From Acidimicrobiia bacterium (GTDB taxonomy: Bacteria; Actinomycetota; Acidimicrobiia; Acidimicrobiales; Aldehydirespiratoraceae): DNA of 51,011 bases. Location of the stretch: contig JAJEEV010000036.1 of NCBI GenBank assembly GCA_022820805.1, forward strand, positions 1 through 51,011. Direction: 5' to 3'. The notes beneath the pieces are model-generated. The model did not search any database. It was given only the letters and a program-made list of their open reading frames with translations, and was not told the origin of the DNA. Every line of letters begins with the position of its first letter. Position 1 is the first letter of the stretch. Position numbers and translations under genes: made by a program. Shown here one piece after another: positions 16,807 through 24,496 of this stretch.

Positions 16807-18038
16807 TCGTCCCCGGAGTCGGGATCGTCGAAGTCGGGCACGTCCAGGGTCGGCAGGACCTCTTCCATGAACAGCGTGAGCTCCTCGGCCACCTCGTCCT
16901 TGGGGATCTGCGCGTAGTGCCAGATCAGGGTTATGTACTCCGCGGGAACCTGCGAGACCAAGTCCCCCCAGGCATCTATGGACTGCTGGACCGTCCCGCC
17001 GATGAAGATGTCGGACTCCTTCATGGCCGCGATGTGGTCAGTGCCCGGCTCGTTGGGGAACTGCGGGAAGAACGGCCCGTAGAAGTTCTGGTAGATGTCG
17101 AGGTCGTAGTCGCGCAACCGGCGGTCGTACTCGGCCGCGGTGGGAGTGATGTGGGGCCAGCGCACCACGTTCTGGCGCTCCCCGTGGCGGCGGTCGATCC
17201 CGGCGGCGGCCGCGGCCTCCACATACAACTGCGAATGCTCGGCGATGGCCTTCATAGGCATGAAGTAGGTCGGGATGAAGCCCTGCTCGGCGCAGTACAC
17301 GATCGTCTCGGGGCTCTTGCTGGTGGCCACGAACACCGGCGGGTGCGGCAGTGTGTAGGGCTTGGGCACGACGCTGACCCGTCGCACCGAGCCGGTGTCG
17401 TCGATCTCGCCGGAGGTGCCGGCCAGCGCGGCGATGCGGTTGGCCGGGTAGCCGACCACCCCGGTGTCGTGCGGGAACGGCACCTCGTAGGAGGCGCCCT
17501 TGAACTCCAGCGACTCCTCGGTCCAGCACTTGATCAGCATCTCGGTGCGCTCAGCGAAGAGGGCACGGTTGCGATGGTCCTCGTCGCTCTGGTCGCCCAG
17601 GGTGGCCACTGCGCCGCCGTGCTGGCCCAGGATGTTGGTCCAGCGCGACTGGTAGCCCCTCGCCAGTCCCACGAAGAACCTCCCCCGGGTGAGGTGGTCG
17701 AGAATGGCCGTCTCCTCGGCCACCCGGATGGGGTCCTGGGTGGCCATCACGTAGCCGAGGGACCCGATGTAGGCGTTCTTGACGATGGCGGCCCAGTAGC
17801 CGTTGAGCACGCCCGGGTTGGGCCCCACCTCGTATCCCTCGGAGTGCAGGTGGTGCTCGATCGTGCTCACCCCCCACACACCGAGGTCGTCGGCCAGCCG
17901 GACCAGGTCCGTCCATTCGTGGAGCACCTGGTGGTAGAGCTCGCGGTCCCGGCCCAGCGGCGCGGCGGCGATGCGCCCCTCGGCACCGTCGGCCGGCAGC
18001 ATCGGGTAGATCTGGAGGATCACCTTGGGACGGGCCAC
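16803..18038 (-). CDS. LLM-class (luciferase-like) flavin-dependent oxidoreductase
   Basis: A 411-aa TIM-barrel monooxygenase of the bacterial luciferase family. Recognisable segments are LADDLGVWGVSTIEHHLHSEGY, LTRGRFFVGLARGYQSRW, HPPVFVATSKSPETIVYCAEQG and a C-terminal LIWHYAQIPKDEVAEELTLFMEEVLP. Such enzymes use FMNH2 or F420H2 and O2 for Baeyer-Villiger, hydroxylation or C-S/C-N cleavage reactions. The GTG start is preceded by AGGAGG at 8-base spacing. A copy of the 19-bp element lies 27 bp upstream (18066-18084), inside the gap after the SDR gene, giving this operon its own promoter. No dedicated flavin reductase gene is adjacent other than the PPOX candidate. Confidence 0.9.
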   Translation of the reverse strand: MARPKVILQIYPMLPADGAEGRIAAAPLGRDRELYHQVLHEWTDLVRLADDLGVWGVSTIEHHLHSEGYEVGPNPGVLNGYWAAIVKNAYIGSLGYVMATQDPIRVAEETAILDHLTRGRFFVGLARGYQSRWTNILGQHGGAVATLGDQSDEDHRNRALFAERTEMLIKCWTEESLEFKGASYEVPFPHDTGVVGYPANRIAALAGTSGEIDDTGSVRRVSVVPKPYTLPHPPVFVATSKSPETIVYCAEQGFIPTYFMPMKAIAEHSQLYVEAAAAAGIDRRHGERQNVVRWPHITPTAAEYDRRLRDYDLDIYQNFYGPFFPQFPNEPGTDHIAAMKESDIFIGGTVQQSIDAWGDLVSQVPAEYITLIWHYAQIPKDEVAEELTLFMEEVLPTLDVPDFDDPDSGDE

Positions 18039-18065
18039 AGTTCAGCCTCCTGTGCAACCGGCGCG

Positions 18066-18084
18066 ATCATGCATCATACATGAC
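18066..18084. promoter_or_regulatory. 19-bp dyad element, copy B
   Basis: Sequence ATCATGCATCATACATGAC; one mismatch in each of two consensus positions. It lies 27 bp upstream of the LLM start in the minus direction. This is the only copy not between divergent genes: the flanking SDR gene is also on the minus strand and ends at 18138. Confidence 0.65.
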
Positions 18085-18097
18085 CCCCGTTCCGGCC

Positions 18098-18115
18098 AAG
18101 AGGCCGAGCGAATAG
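18098..18115. repeat. Small dispersed direct repeat, copy 1
   Basis: The 18-bp string aagaggccgagcgaatag recurs at 26791-26808 with one change. Both are just outside gene ends. Function unknown; it might be a small intergenic family repeat. Confidence 0.4.
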
Positions 18116-18137
18116 ATGCCCGCGTCGGGCTCGGGTC

Positions 18138-18917
18138 TCAGTGCATCACCACGCCGGAGGTGACGTTCATGTCGGCACCGGTGATGCGGGCCGCGTCGTC
18201 GGAGGCCAGGAACACCACCATGCGGGAGACATCGCTGGGCTGGACCAGCTGCCGCAACGGTGACAGCGCCAGGAACTGCTCCCGGATCTCCTCCGGCGAG
18301 AGTCCCTGGGCCTCGGCCTGCATCTCGAACACCCGGTCGATGCGGGGACCCGCCACCGCGCCGGGCGACAGCAGGTTCACCCTCACACCGTGGGGCCCGG
18401 CCTCCTCGGCGAGCGTGCGGGTGAGGCCGATCAGCGCGGCCTTGCTGGTGGCGTAGGCCGAGCGGTTCAGCAGGGGACGCTTGCCGGTGATCGACCCGAT
18501 GATGACGACCGATCCCGCGCCCCGCTCGACCATCGCGGGCATCAGGGCCCGGCAGCACCAGAACACGCCGGTGACGTTGACGGCCATGGTCGTGTCCCAC
18601 TCGTCGGGCGGCACCTCCCACAGTGGCGCCGACGGGCCCGCGATCCCGCTGTTGTTGACGAGCACGTCCACCCGGCCCCAGCGCTCCAACACTGCTCGGG
18701 CCAGGCCGTCGACCGACTCCGGATCGGTCACGTCGGTGGGAATCACCTGAGCCGCCCGGCCGTGGCCCCTCACCAGGTCGGCGGTCTCCTCCAGGGCGTC
18801 GGCCGAACGGGCCGCCAACGCCAGGTCGGCGCCCTCGGCCGCACAGTCGACCGCGATCTGGCGGCCGATGCCCTGGCTGGCCCCGGTCACCACCACCACC
18901 TTGCCTTCGAGCTTCAT
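18138..18917 (-). CDS. Short-chain dehydrogenase/reductase (SDR)
   Basis: A 259-aa classical SDR. The cofactor loop is TGASQGIG (10-17), NNSG follows at the fourth strand, and the catalytic Ser-Tyr-Lys are in GSITGKRPLLNRSAYATSKAAL. The C-terminal LASDDAARITGADMNVTSGVVMH is typical of FabG-like members. NAD(P)-dependent alcohol/ketone interconversion is expected; the substrate is unknown. It is the third gene of a minus-strand run after the alpha/beta hydrolase and the cyclase (32-bp gap). A GGGAGA site lies near ATG 18917. Confidence 0.93.
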   Translation of the reverse strand: MKLEGKVVVVTGASQGIGRQIAVDCAAEGADLALAARSADALEETADLVRGHGRAAQVIPTDVTDPESVDGLARAVLERWGRVDVLVNNSGIAGPSAPLWEVPPDEWDTTMAVNVTGVFWCCRALMPAMVERGAGSVVIIGSITGKRPLLNRSAYATSKAALIGLTRTLAEEAGPHGVRVNLLSPGAVAGPRIDRVFEMQAEAQGLSPEEIREQFLALSPLRQLVQPSDVSRMVVFLASDDAARITGADMNVTSGVVMH

Positions 18918-18949
18918 TTCGGTCTCCCCGGTTGATCAGCCCGTCGGGC

Positions 18950-19894
18950 CTACTTGATGGCCTGCGGGTTGAGAGGCGAGCCGACCGCGCCCGGGATCAC
19001 CAGGCCCGGCGCCACCAGCTGGAACTCGTAGACGCCGTCGGCCGCGCAGTCCTCGGCCAGCTCGTCTAGATGCCAGATCTCGCCCACCAGCAGGCCCATG
19101 TTCACCACCATCACGAGGTGCAGCGGCTGGAAGCTCCCGTCGATCTCGTTGGGCCGGACCTCGGCTCCCCAGGTGTCGGTGGCCAGCGCGGCGATCTCTT
19201 TGTCGGCCAGCCAGGGCGCCGCCAGCAGCGACAGCCCGGGCGAGTCGCCGGCCGAGTACCCGTCCCAGCCGGGCAGGTCGCGGCGGCGGGCCATGTCGCC
19301 GGTGCGGATCAGCACCATGTCGCCGGTTCCCACCTCCACGCCGTGGGCCTCGCAGGCCGCGTCCAGCAGGTCGGCGCCGATGGCGAAGCCGGGTTCGAGG
19401 TGATCGACGCCGAGGACTCTGGGTAGGTCCAGCAGCACGCCGCGGCTCGCGACCGTCTTGACGTTCTCGATGCCGTTGCGGGCCGCGCCGCGGCTGTCGA
19501 CGAGGCCGGCGTCGAATCCGTTGTACATCTTGCCGTTGTGGAAGATGTGGGCCAGGGCGTCCCACTGGGTGCCGCCCTGCAGGAAGAGGAACAGAGTGTC
19601 GTCGGCGACGCCCCACCCCAGGGGCCAGCCCTGGGTTCCGGCAACGTGGTCGGTGCCGGTGGCGACCATCTGGTGAACGGCGTTGACGCGGCCGAACGCC
19701 CCGGTCTGGGGGCCGTTGCCGTCGAGGGGGAGCTCCAGCGAGAAGACCTTGCCCTGTCGCACGAGCCGGGCCGACTCCGCGATCTTGGCCGGCGTGATGA
19801 AGTTGAGGGTGCCGAGCTCGTCGTCGGCTCCCCACCGTCCCCAGTTCCGGAAGCGGGTGCAGTAGTCGTCGAGCAGGTCGGTGTTGATCTCCAC
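18950..19894 (-). CDS. Cyclase/kynurenine-formamidase-like hydrolase
   Basis: A 314-aa member of the cyclase superfamily (COG1878). The metal-site region reads FLQGGTQWDALAHIFHNGKMYNG, where many relatives have HxGTHxDxxxH. The Gln variants with conserved D and H are, as I recall, normal in a subgroup of actinobacterial and proteobacterial catabolic proteins. Known members hydrolyse N-formylkynurenine, isatin or cyclic esters/amides. The GTG start has GGAGA about 8 bases upstream. Its position between an alpha/beta hydrolase and an SDR, and near SMP-30, suggests ring-opening of a lactone or lactam, which is inference. Confidence 0.87.
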   Translation of the reverse strand: MEINTDLLDDYCTRFRNWGRWGADDELGTLNFITPAKIAESARLVRQGKVFSLELPLDGNGPQTGAFGRVNAVHQMVATGTDHVAGTQGWPLGWGVADDTLFLFLQGGTQWDALAHIFHNGKMYNGFDAGLVDSRGAARNGIENVKTVASRGVLLDLPRVLGVDHLEPGFAIGADLLDAACEAHGVEVGTGDMVLIRTGDMARRRDLPGWDGYSAGDSPGLSLLAAPWLADKEIAALATDTWGAEVRPNEIDGSFQPLHLVMVVNMGLLVGEIWHLDELAEDCAADGVYEFQLVAPGLVIPGAVGSPLNPQAIK

Positions 19895-19931
19895 GGGTGG
19901 TCTCCGATCGTTGTTGGGATGGTTCGTCAGG

Positions 19932-20744
19932 TCACCCTCGAAGGTGACGGGCCAGGAAGGCGTCGACCGCGCCCGCGAGGGCCTCGGGCTGCTGGAGGGG
20001 AGGGCAGTGACCGCAGTCGTCGAGAATCACCAGTTCGGCTCGGGCGATGGCGGACGCCAGCTCCCGGGACATCTCCGGCGGGGTGGTGGCGTCGGCGGCT
20101 CCGCCGATGACGAGGCTCGGATTGGCGATACCGCCCAGCCCGGGGCGCAGGTCCATTGCGTGCAGAGCCCGGCAGCACGCCGCGAACGAGGCCGGCTCGA
20201 CCTCCAGCAGCACGGCCCGCCGCTCGTCGACGGCCTCGGGGTGGGCGGCCAGGTAGTCGTCGGGGAAGATGCGCCTCACCGCGGTGTCGACCACCGCGGC
20301 CATGCCGGCCTCCGACACCAGCCGGCTCATGGTCTCGAAGGCTCCCCGGCGCTCCTCGGAGAACACCGCTCCGCCGTTGGCCGCGATCAGCGGGCCGAAG
20401 CCGGAACCGTGGGCGATGGCCATGGCCACGGCCACGAAGGCGCCCAGCCCGTTGCCGAGCACGGCCGCCTGAGACCCCACGCCGGTCTCCGACATCGCCT
20501 CGGCCACCATGTCGGCCACATCGAACAGCGTGGGCGACTGGCTGCCGGCCAGGGGTGCCGAGGGGCCGAAACCGGGCAGCCACACGCGGTGGAGGCGGTA
20601 GCGGCCGGCCAGCAGCGCGGCGGTGGCGTCGTAGGCGCGGGCGTCGGTCAGCAGCGAGTGGATCAGCACCAGCGGCGGGCCGGCGCCCGACGATTCGATG
20701 TGCACTGCGGCCAAGCCGTCCTCCCGGTTCGCCTGGGATCGCAA
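19932..20744 (-). CDS. Alpha/beta-fold hydrolase with Asn at the nucleophile elbow
   Basis: A 270-aa alpha/beta hydrolase. PPLVLIHSLLTDARAYD gives the oxyanion strand, and the C-terminal LDDCGHCPPLQQPEAL carries the catalytic-type histidine (about H248). The elbow reads G97-N98-G99-L100-G101, so the usual GxSxG serine is Asn (codon aac; checked on the complementary strand). The protein may be a non-hydrolytic lyase, use a different nucleophile, or be inactive. The first start is TTG 20744, 12 bp from the 19-bp element; GTG 20705 is an alternative that begins right at the first strand. It leads the hydrolase, cyclase, SDR operon. Confidence 0.85.
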   Translation of the reverse strand: MRSQANREDGLAAVHIESSGAGPPLVLIHSLLTDARAYDATAALLAGRYRLHRVWLPGFGPSAPLAGSQSPTLFDVADMVAEAMSETGVGSQAAVLGNGLGAFVAVAMAIAHGSGFGPLIAANGGAVFSEERRGAFETMSRLVSEAGMAAVVDTAVRRIFPDDYLAAHPEAVDERRAVLLEVEPASFAACCRALHAMDLRPGLGGIANPSLVIGGAADATTPPEMSRELASAIARAELVILDDCGHCPPLQQPEALAGAVDAFLARHLRG

Positions 20745-20756
20745 GGTTGGCCGCAG

Positions 20757-20775
20757 ATCATGCAGAATGCAATAT
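20757..20775. promoter_or_regulatory. 19-bp dyad element, copy C
   Basis: Sequence ATCATGCAGAATGCAATAT. The left arm is perfect and identical to copy A for 12 bases, but the right arm is degenerate. It lies in the 50-bp gap between the hydrolase (12 bp) and CoA-transferase (19 bp) starts, where a bound protein would block both. Confidence 0.55.
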
Positions 20776-20794
20776 CAGCGTCCAAGGAGGCCAC

Positions 20795-21994
20795 ATGGCC
20801 ACAGCCGCAGCCCCACCCCTGGCCGGTGTGCGGGTGATCGAGTTCGGCAACATCATCGGCGGGCCCTATGCCGGGATGCTGCTGGCCGACATGGGGGCCG
20901 ACGTGGTCAAGATCGAACCGCCGGGCGGGGATCTCGCCCGGGGCTTCGGCCCCTACGTCGGCGGGGTCAGCTACTACTTCGCAGCCATCAACCGGGGCAA
21001 GCGCAGCGTTGCGGTGGACATGCGCTCCCCGCTGGCAGCGCCGTGGGTGCGGCGGCTGTGCGCGACCGCCGACGTGGTGGTGCACAACCTGCGCCACGGC
21101 GCGATGGAGCGGATGGGCCTGGGCTGCGACGACCTGCTGGCCGAGAACCCCCGTCTGGTGTACGCCGAGGTGAGCGCCTTCGGGTCCAGCGGGCCCGATG
21201 CGACCCGGGCCGGGATCGACATCCTGTTCCAGGGCGAGTCGGGCATGATGAGCATCAGCGGCGACGAAACAGGACCGCCCGCCAAGACGGCCACCACCGT
21301 CGGCGACTACCTGGCCGGCACCAACGCGGCGCTGGCGGTGTGCGCGGCGCTGTTCCGCCGGGGCTCGACCGGAGAGGGCGGGCGGGTGGACATCTCGCTA
21401 CGTGACGGGCTGGTGGCCATCCAGTCGAGCTGGAACGCGATGTTCTTCGCCGACGGCCGCCAGCCCGCCAGGGTGGGCACGGCATCCTGGTTCACCGCGC
21501 CCACGGCCACTTTCGCCACGTCCGACGGGTATCTCAACCTGGCCATAGTCAGCGACCGGCACTTCGAGATCCTTTGCGACGAGCTGGACCTCGACCTGGC
21601 CGGGCGCCCCGAGTACGCCACCAACGAGCTGCGGGTGCAGAACCGGGCGGGACTGGAGGCCGCGGTGTCGGAGGCGCTGGCCTCCGACACCACCGACGCC
21701 TGGCTCGAGCGGATGCACGCACGAGGGTTGCCGGCCGGCCGCATCCTCGACCTGCCGGAGGTGTTCGAGGACCCCCAGGTCCGCCACAACCGGATGCGGG
21801 TGGACCTCGAGCATCCCCGCCACGGGCCGCTGCCGGTGACCGGTTCTCCGGTGCGAGTCGATGCTGAGCCCGCGGTGGCGGGCCGGCCCCCGCCCGACCT
21901 GGGCGAGCACACTCTGGAGGTCCTTCGCGAGCTTGGCGCGGCCGAGGACGAGATCGAGGAGCTGATCGCCGCGGGAGCAGCCGTCGCGGGCTGA
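20795..21994 (+). CDS. CaiB/BaiF (family III) CoA-transferase
   Basis: A 399-aa CoA-transferase. GVRVIEFGNIIGGPYAGMLLADMGADVVKIEPPGGD is the N-terminal signature, and the catalytic aspartate is in TRAGIDILFQGESGMMS. GGRVDISLRDGL and the C-terminal RHNRMRVDLEHPRHGPLPVTGSPVR are typical. ATG 20795 has a near-perfect AAGGAGG site 7 bases upstream, so upstream in-frame sequence is rejected. It is transcribed alone, divergent from the hydrolase operon via copy C of the 19-bp element. Acid substrate and CoA donor are unknown. Confidence 0.93.
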   Translation: MATAAAPPLAGVRVIEFGNIIGGPYAGMLLADMGADVVKIEPPGGDLARGFGPYVGGVSYYFAAINRGKRSVAVDMRSPLAAPWVRRLCATADVVVHNLRHGAMERMGLGCDDLLAENPRLVYAEVSAFGSSGPDATRAGIDILFQGESGMMSISGDETGPPAKTATTVGDYLAGTNAALAVCAALFRRGSTGEGGRVDISLRDGLVAIQSSWNAMFFADGRQPARVGTASWFTAPTATFATSDGYLNLAIVSDRHFEILCDELDLDLAGRPEYATNELRVQNRAGLEAAVSEALASDTTDAWLERMHARGLPAGRILDLPEVFEDPQVRHNRMRVDLEHPRHGPLPVTGSPVRVDAEPAVAGRPPPDLGEHTLEVLRELGAAEDEIEELIAAGAAVAG

Positions 21995-22022
21995 CCGGCC
22001 TCCCCCGTTCCCGTGCGGCCGC

Positions 22023-23219
22023 TCAGTTGCCCGGACCGAACAGTCCGAACCGCCAGTCGGGGTCGCCCGGCACCATCGTGCCGGCCGTCTGGGACGCCTC
22101 GCCCATCGCCCTGGACTTGGCCGCGATGCGCCCGGCCAGCGCCAACTGCTGGGCCTCCCAGCCCGCCAGCGCGCCGTCCAGGTCTACGGCACCGGCTAGG
22201 AAGTCGCGCAGCGCCCACCCGTCGGCGCACGCCTTGGCCGTGCCCGCGGCGACATGGGGCCGCAGCGCGGCGGCGGCGTCGCCGATCAGGATGGCGCGGC
22301 CCCGGCGGAACCGCGGGGCGGACATGTCGAATATCGCCTGGATGAAAGGCTCGCCGCAGGCCAGCACCAGCTCGGCCAGCTGCGGGGCCAGCTGCGCGTA
22401 GGCGTCGGCGTGCAACGCTTCGACGAAGCGGTCCTGCACGAGGCCGGGAGGCATGGTCCCCGGCCTCGGGACACCCTCACGGTCGGTCATCAGGTCGTCG
22501 TAGGCCTCGCTGGCGACGTTGCGGTACCACACGAAGTTGAGGGCCCTCTCGCCTGCTCGGACCGAGTCGCCGGGTCCGGGAATGGCGTAGACGAGGATGT
22601 GGGAGCGTTCCAGGACCTGGTACACCATGGCGTCGGCGAAGATCTCGGCCGTGCCCGGCGACAGGTCGCGCTCCAGGACGGTGCCCCGCCAGGCGACGTA
22701 CCCGGCGTAGGTGGTCGGCGTGCCTGGTGCCACCTCCTCCCGCACGGTCGAGCCGATCCCGTCGGCGCCCACAACCAGGTTGAACGAACGGGTGCCCCCG
22801 CCGGCGAACTCCACCGTCGCCGACTCAGCCGAGGGGGCCACTCCGGTGGCGCGGTAGCCCAGGTGGTACCGCTCCGGCGGCAGACGCTCCAGCAGCGCCC
22901 GGTACAGCGTGTTCCACGAAGTGAAGCGGTTGTGGGTGGCGGCCTCGTCGACGATGGTCCCGTCCCGGTCGATATAGCTCCAGTAGGTGAGCGTCAGGGC
23001 GACCTCGCGGGCCGTTCCACCGCCGGCTCCGAGGCTGGTGCCCAACTCTGTGAAGTACCGCTCGGTCATGGGCAGCACCACGATCCCTGCGCCCCGTCCC
23101 TGGAGCGCCGCTCCGGAACGTTCGAACACCTCGACATCGCAGCCCATCTCGTGCAGCAGCACGGCTGCGGTCAGTCCCCCGATCGAGCCGCCCACCACCC
23201 CCACACGCAGGCTGTTCAC
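22023..23219 (-). CDS. FAD-dependent aromatic monooxygenase, 2,6-dihydroxypyridine hydroxylase-like
   Basis: A 398-aa group A flavoprotein. The FAD dinucleotide fold is VGVVGGSIGGLTAAVLLHEMG near the N-terminus, the DG motif is VVGADGIGSTVR, and the GD motif is RAILIGDAAAALRPHVAAGTAKACADGWAL. Segments YAGYVAWRG, LNFVWYRNV, LMTDREGV and the C-terminal GDPDWRFGL resemble my memory of the 2,6-dihydroxypyridine 3-hydroxylase of nicotine-degrading Arthrobacter. That subgroup call is from memory. A hydroxylated aromatic or N-heterocycle is the likely substrate class. GTG 23219 starts just before VGVVGG. The 19-bp element copy D is 128 bp upstream, nearer the divergent Gfo gene. Confidence 0.86.
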   Translation of the reverse strand: MNSLRVGVVGGSIGGLTAAVLLHEMGCDVEVFERSGAALQGRGAGIVVLPMTERYFTELGTSLGAGGGTAREVALTLTYWSYIDRDGTIVDEAATHNRFTSWNTLYRALLERLPPERYHLGYRATGVAPSAESATVEFAGGGTRSFNLVVGADGIGSTVREEVAPGTPTTYAGYVAWRGTVLERDLSPGTAEIFADAMVYQVLERSHILVYAIPGPGDSVRAGERALNFVWYRNVASEAYDDLMTDREGVPRPGTMPPGLVQDRFVEALHADAYAQLAPQLAELVLACGEPFIQAIFDMSAPRFRRGRAILIGDAAAALRPHVAAGTAKACADGWALRDFLAGAVDLDGALAGWEAQQLALAGRIAAKSRAMGEASQTAGTMVPGDPDWRFGLFGPGN

Positions 23220-23347
23220 TGCCCTGTCCGGCCGGTCACGCGCACAGAACCTACCGGTGCCGCTTCACCGCGTCCGCAACGGGTGGGACCCGGTTGCGCG
23301 CCAAGGCGTCGTTCCGGCTGCGAGCGAGCCGTTCGGGGGCCAGACAG

Positions 23348-23366
23348 AACATATATGTTATAGGAT
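23348..23366. promoter_or_regulatory. 19-bp dyad element, copy D (divergent form)
   Basis: Sequence AACATATATGTTATAGGAT, the least typical copy (12 of 17 informative positions by my count). It contains the palindrome ACATATATGT. It sits only 8 bp from the Gfo/Idh start and overlaps its AGGA ribosome site. Confidence 0.5.
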
Positions 23367-23374
23367 CAGCGGGT

Positions 23375-24496
23375 ATGGAACGGCTTGCGGGGCGCCTCGG
23401 GGTGGCCGTCATCGGGGCCGGCAAGATCGGACGTCACCGGGCCCGCCTCTCAGCCGCTCACGCCGGGGTGGACCACCTGGCAATCGCCGACGTGAACGCC
23501 AGTGCGGCCGAGACCCTGGCCGCTGAGGTCGGCGCCGACACCTGGACCACGAAGGTCGATGAGGTCGTGGCCAGTTCCGACGTCGACGTCATCATCGTCT
23601 CCACGCCGGAGCGGGCCCACACCGAGCCCCTCCTGGCCGCGCTGGCCACCGGCAAGCCCACTCTGGTGGAGAAGCCCCTTACCCTCACCCTCGAGGACGC
23701 CGACATGGTGCTGGCCGAAGCCGCGGAACGCGGCGTCGACCTGCGGGTCGGGTACTCCATGCGCTACGCCCAGCGCTATGCAGTGGCCCGCGACCAGATC
23801 GTCAACCACCGCAGCATCGGCGACGTCATCGGAGGGACAGCCCGCTGCTACGACACCCTCGCGATCGGCGAGGCCATCCTCGCTCGCTCACCGACCGCCA
23901 CCCCGGTCAAGGACATCCTCACCTACTTCGTCGACCTGATCGGCTGGTGCTGCCCCGATGCTCGCCCGGTCGAGGCCGTGGCCCGCTCGGGCGGCTCGAT
24001 CCTGCGGTCCAAGGGCCACGACGTCGACGATGTGACCTTCGCGCTGGTCGCCTACGACGACGGGACCGTGTTCAACCTGGCCACTAGCTACTCGCTGCCC
24101 AGCGGCTACCCGATCAGCGGCATGGCAGCCCGTTTCGAGGTGCTCGGAACGAGCGGTGTCCTGCTCATCGACGAGGACCACGGGGACCAGGTGCTCTACA
24201 GCGATGCCGGCTATTCCAACGCCTACGTCGACCAGCAGTGGAACCTGGCCTACCTGGGCAGCCGCACCTCGGGCGAGTGGGCGGGGGGAACCATGTTCGG
24301 CCGGGTGGCCGACGAGACCCGGGCCTGGCTCGACCACCACACCATGGGAGGGCCGCTGCACATCACCACCGCGGCCGAGGCCCGCACCACCCTGGCGGTG
24401 ACCCTGGCCATCGACGAGGCGGCCGCCACCGGCCGTCCGGTGGAGATCTGCGCCGGGCGCTCGCAGCACGGCGAGAGGAGCACACCTGATGACTGA
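23375..24496 (+). CDS. Gfo/Idh/MocA-family oxidoreductase
   Basis: A 373-aa two-domain dehydrogenase. The Rossmann loop is GVAVIGAGKIGRHRARL, and the NAD-binding/catalytic lysine motif EKP is in PTLVEKPLTLTLEDADMVL. The C-terminal alpha/beta domain carries FALVAYDDGTVFNLATSYSLP and FEVLGTSGVLLIDED. Family members oxidise sugars, inositols and other hydroxylated rings. Start ATG 23375. The last 8 bases overlap the aldehyde dehydrogenase gene, so the Gfo, ALDH and SDR genes form one operon after element copy D. The C-terminal ERSTPDD tail is charged and probably disordered. Confidence 0.9.
   Translation: MERLAGRLGVAVIGAGKIGRHRARLSAAHAGVDHLAIADVNASAAETLAAEVGADTWTTKVDEVVASSDVDVIIVSTPERAHTEPLLAALATGKPTLVEKPLTLTLEDADMVLAEAAERGVDLRVGYSMRYAQRYAVARDQIVNHRSIGDVIGGTARCYDTLAIGEAILARSPTATPVKDILTYFVDLIGWCCPDARPVEAVARSGGSILRSKGHDVDDVTFALVAYDDGTVFNLATSYSLPSGYPISGMAARFEVLGTSGVLLIDEDHGDQVLYSDAGYSNAYVDQQWNLAYLGSRTSGEWAGGTMFGRVADETRAWLDHHTMGGPLHITTAAEARTTLAVTLAIDEAAATGRPVEICAGRSQHGERSTPDD

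Noticed and set aside
20156..20794. Upstream extension of the CoA-transferase at 20795
   Set aside because: It is antisense to the alpha/beta hydrolase and Arg/Pro-rich. A near-ideal AAGGAGG site precedes ATG 20795.
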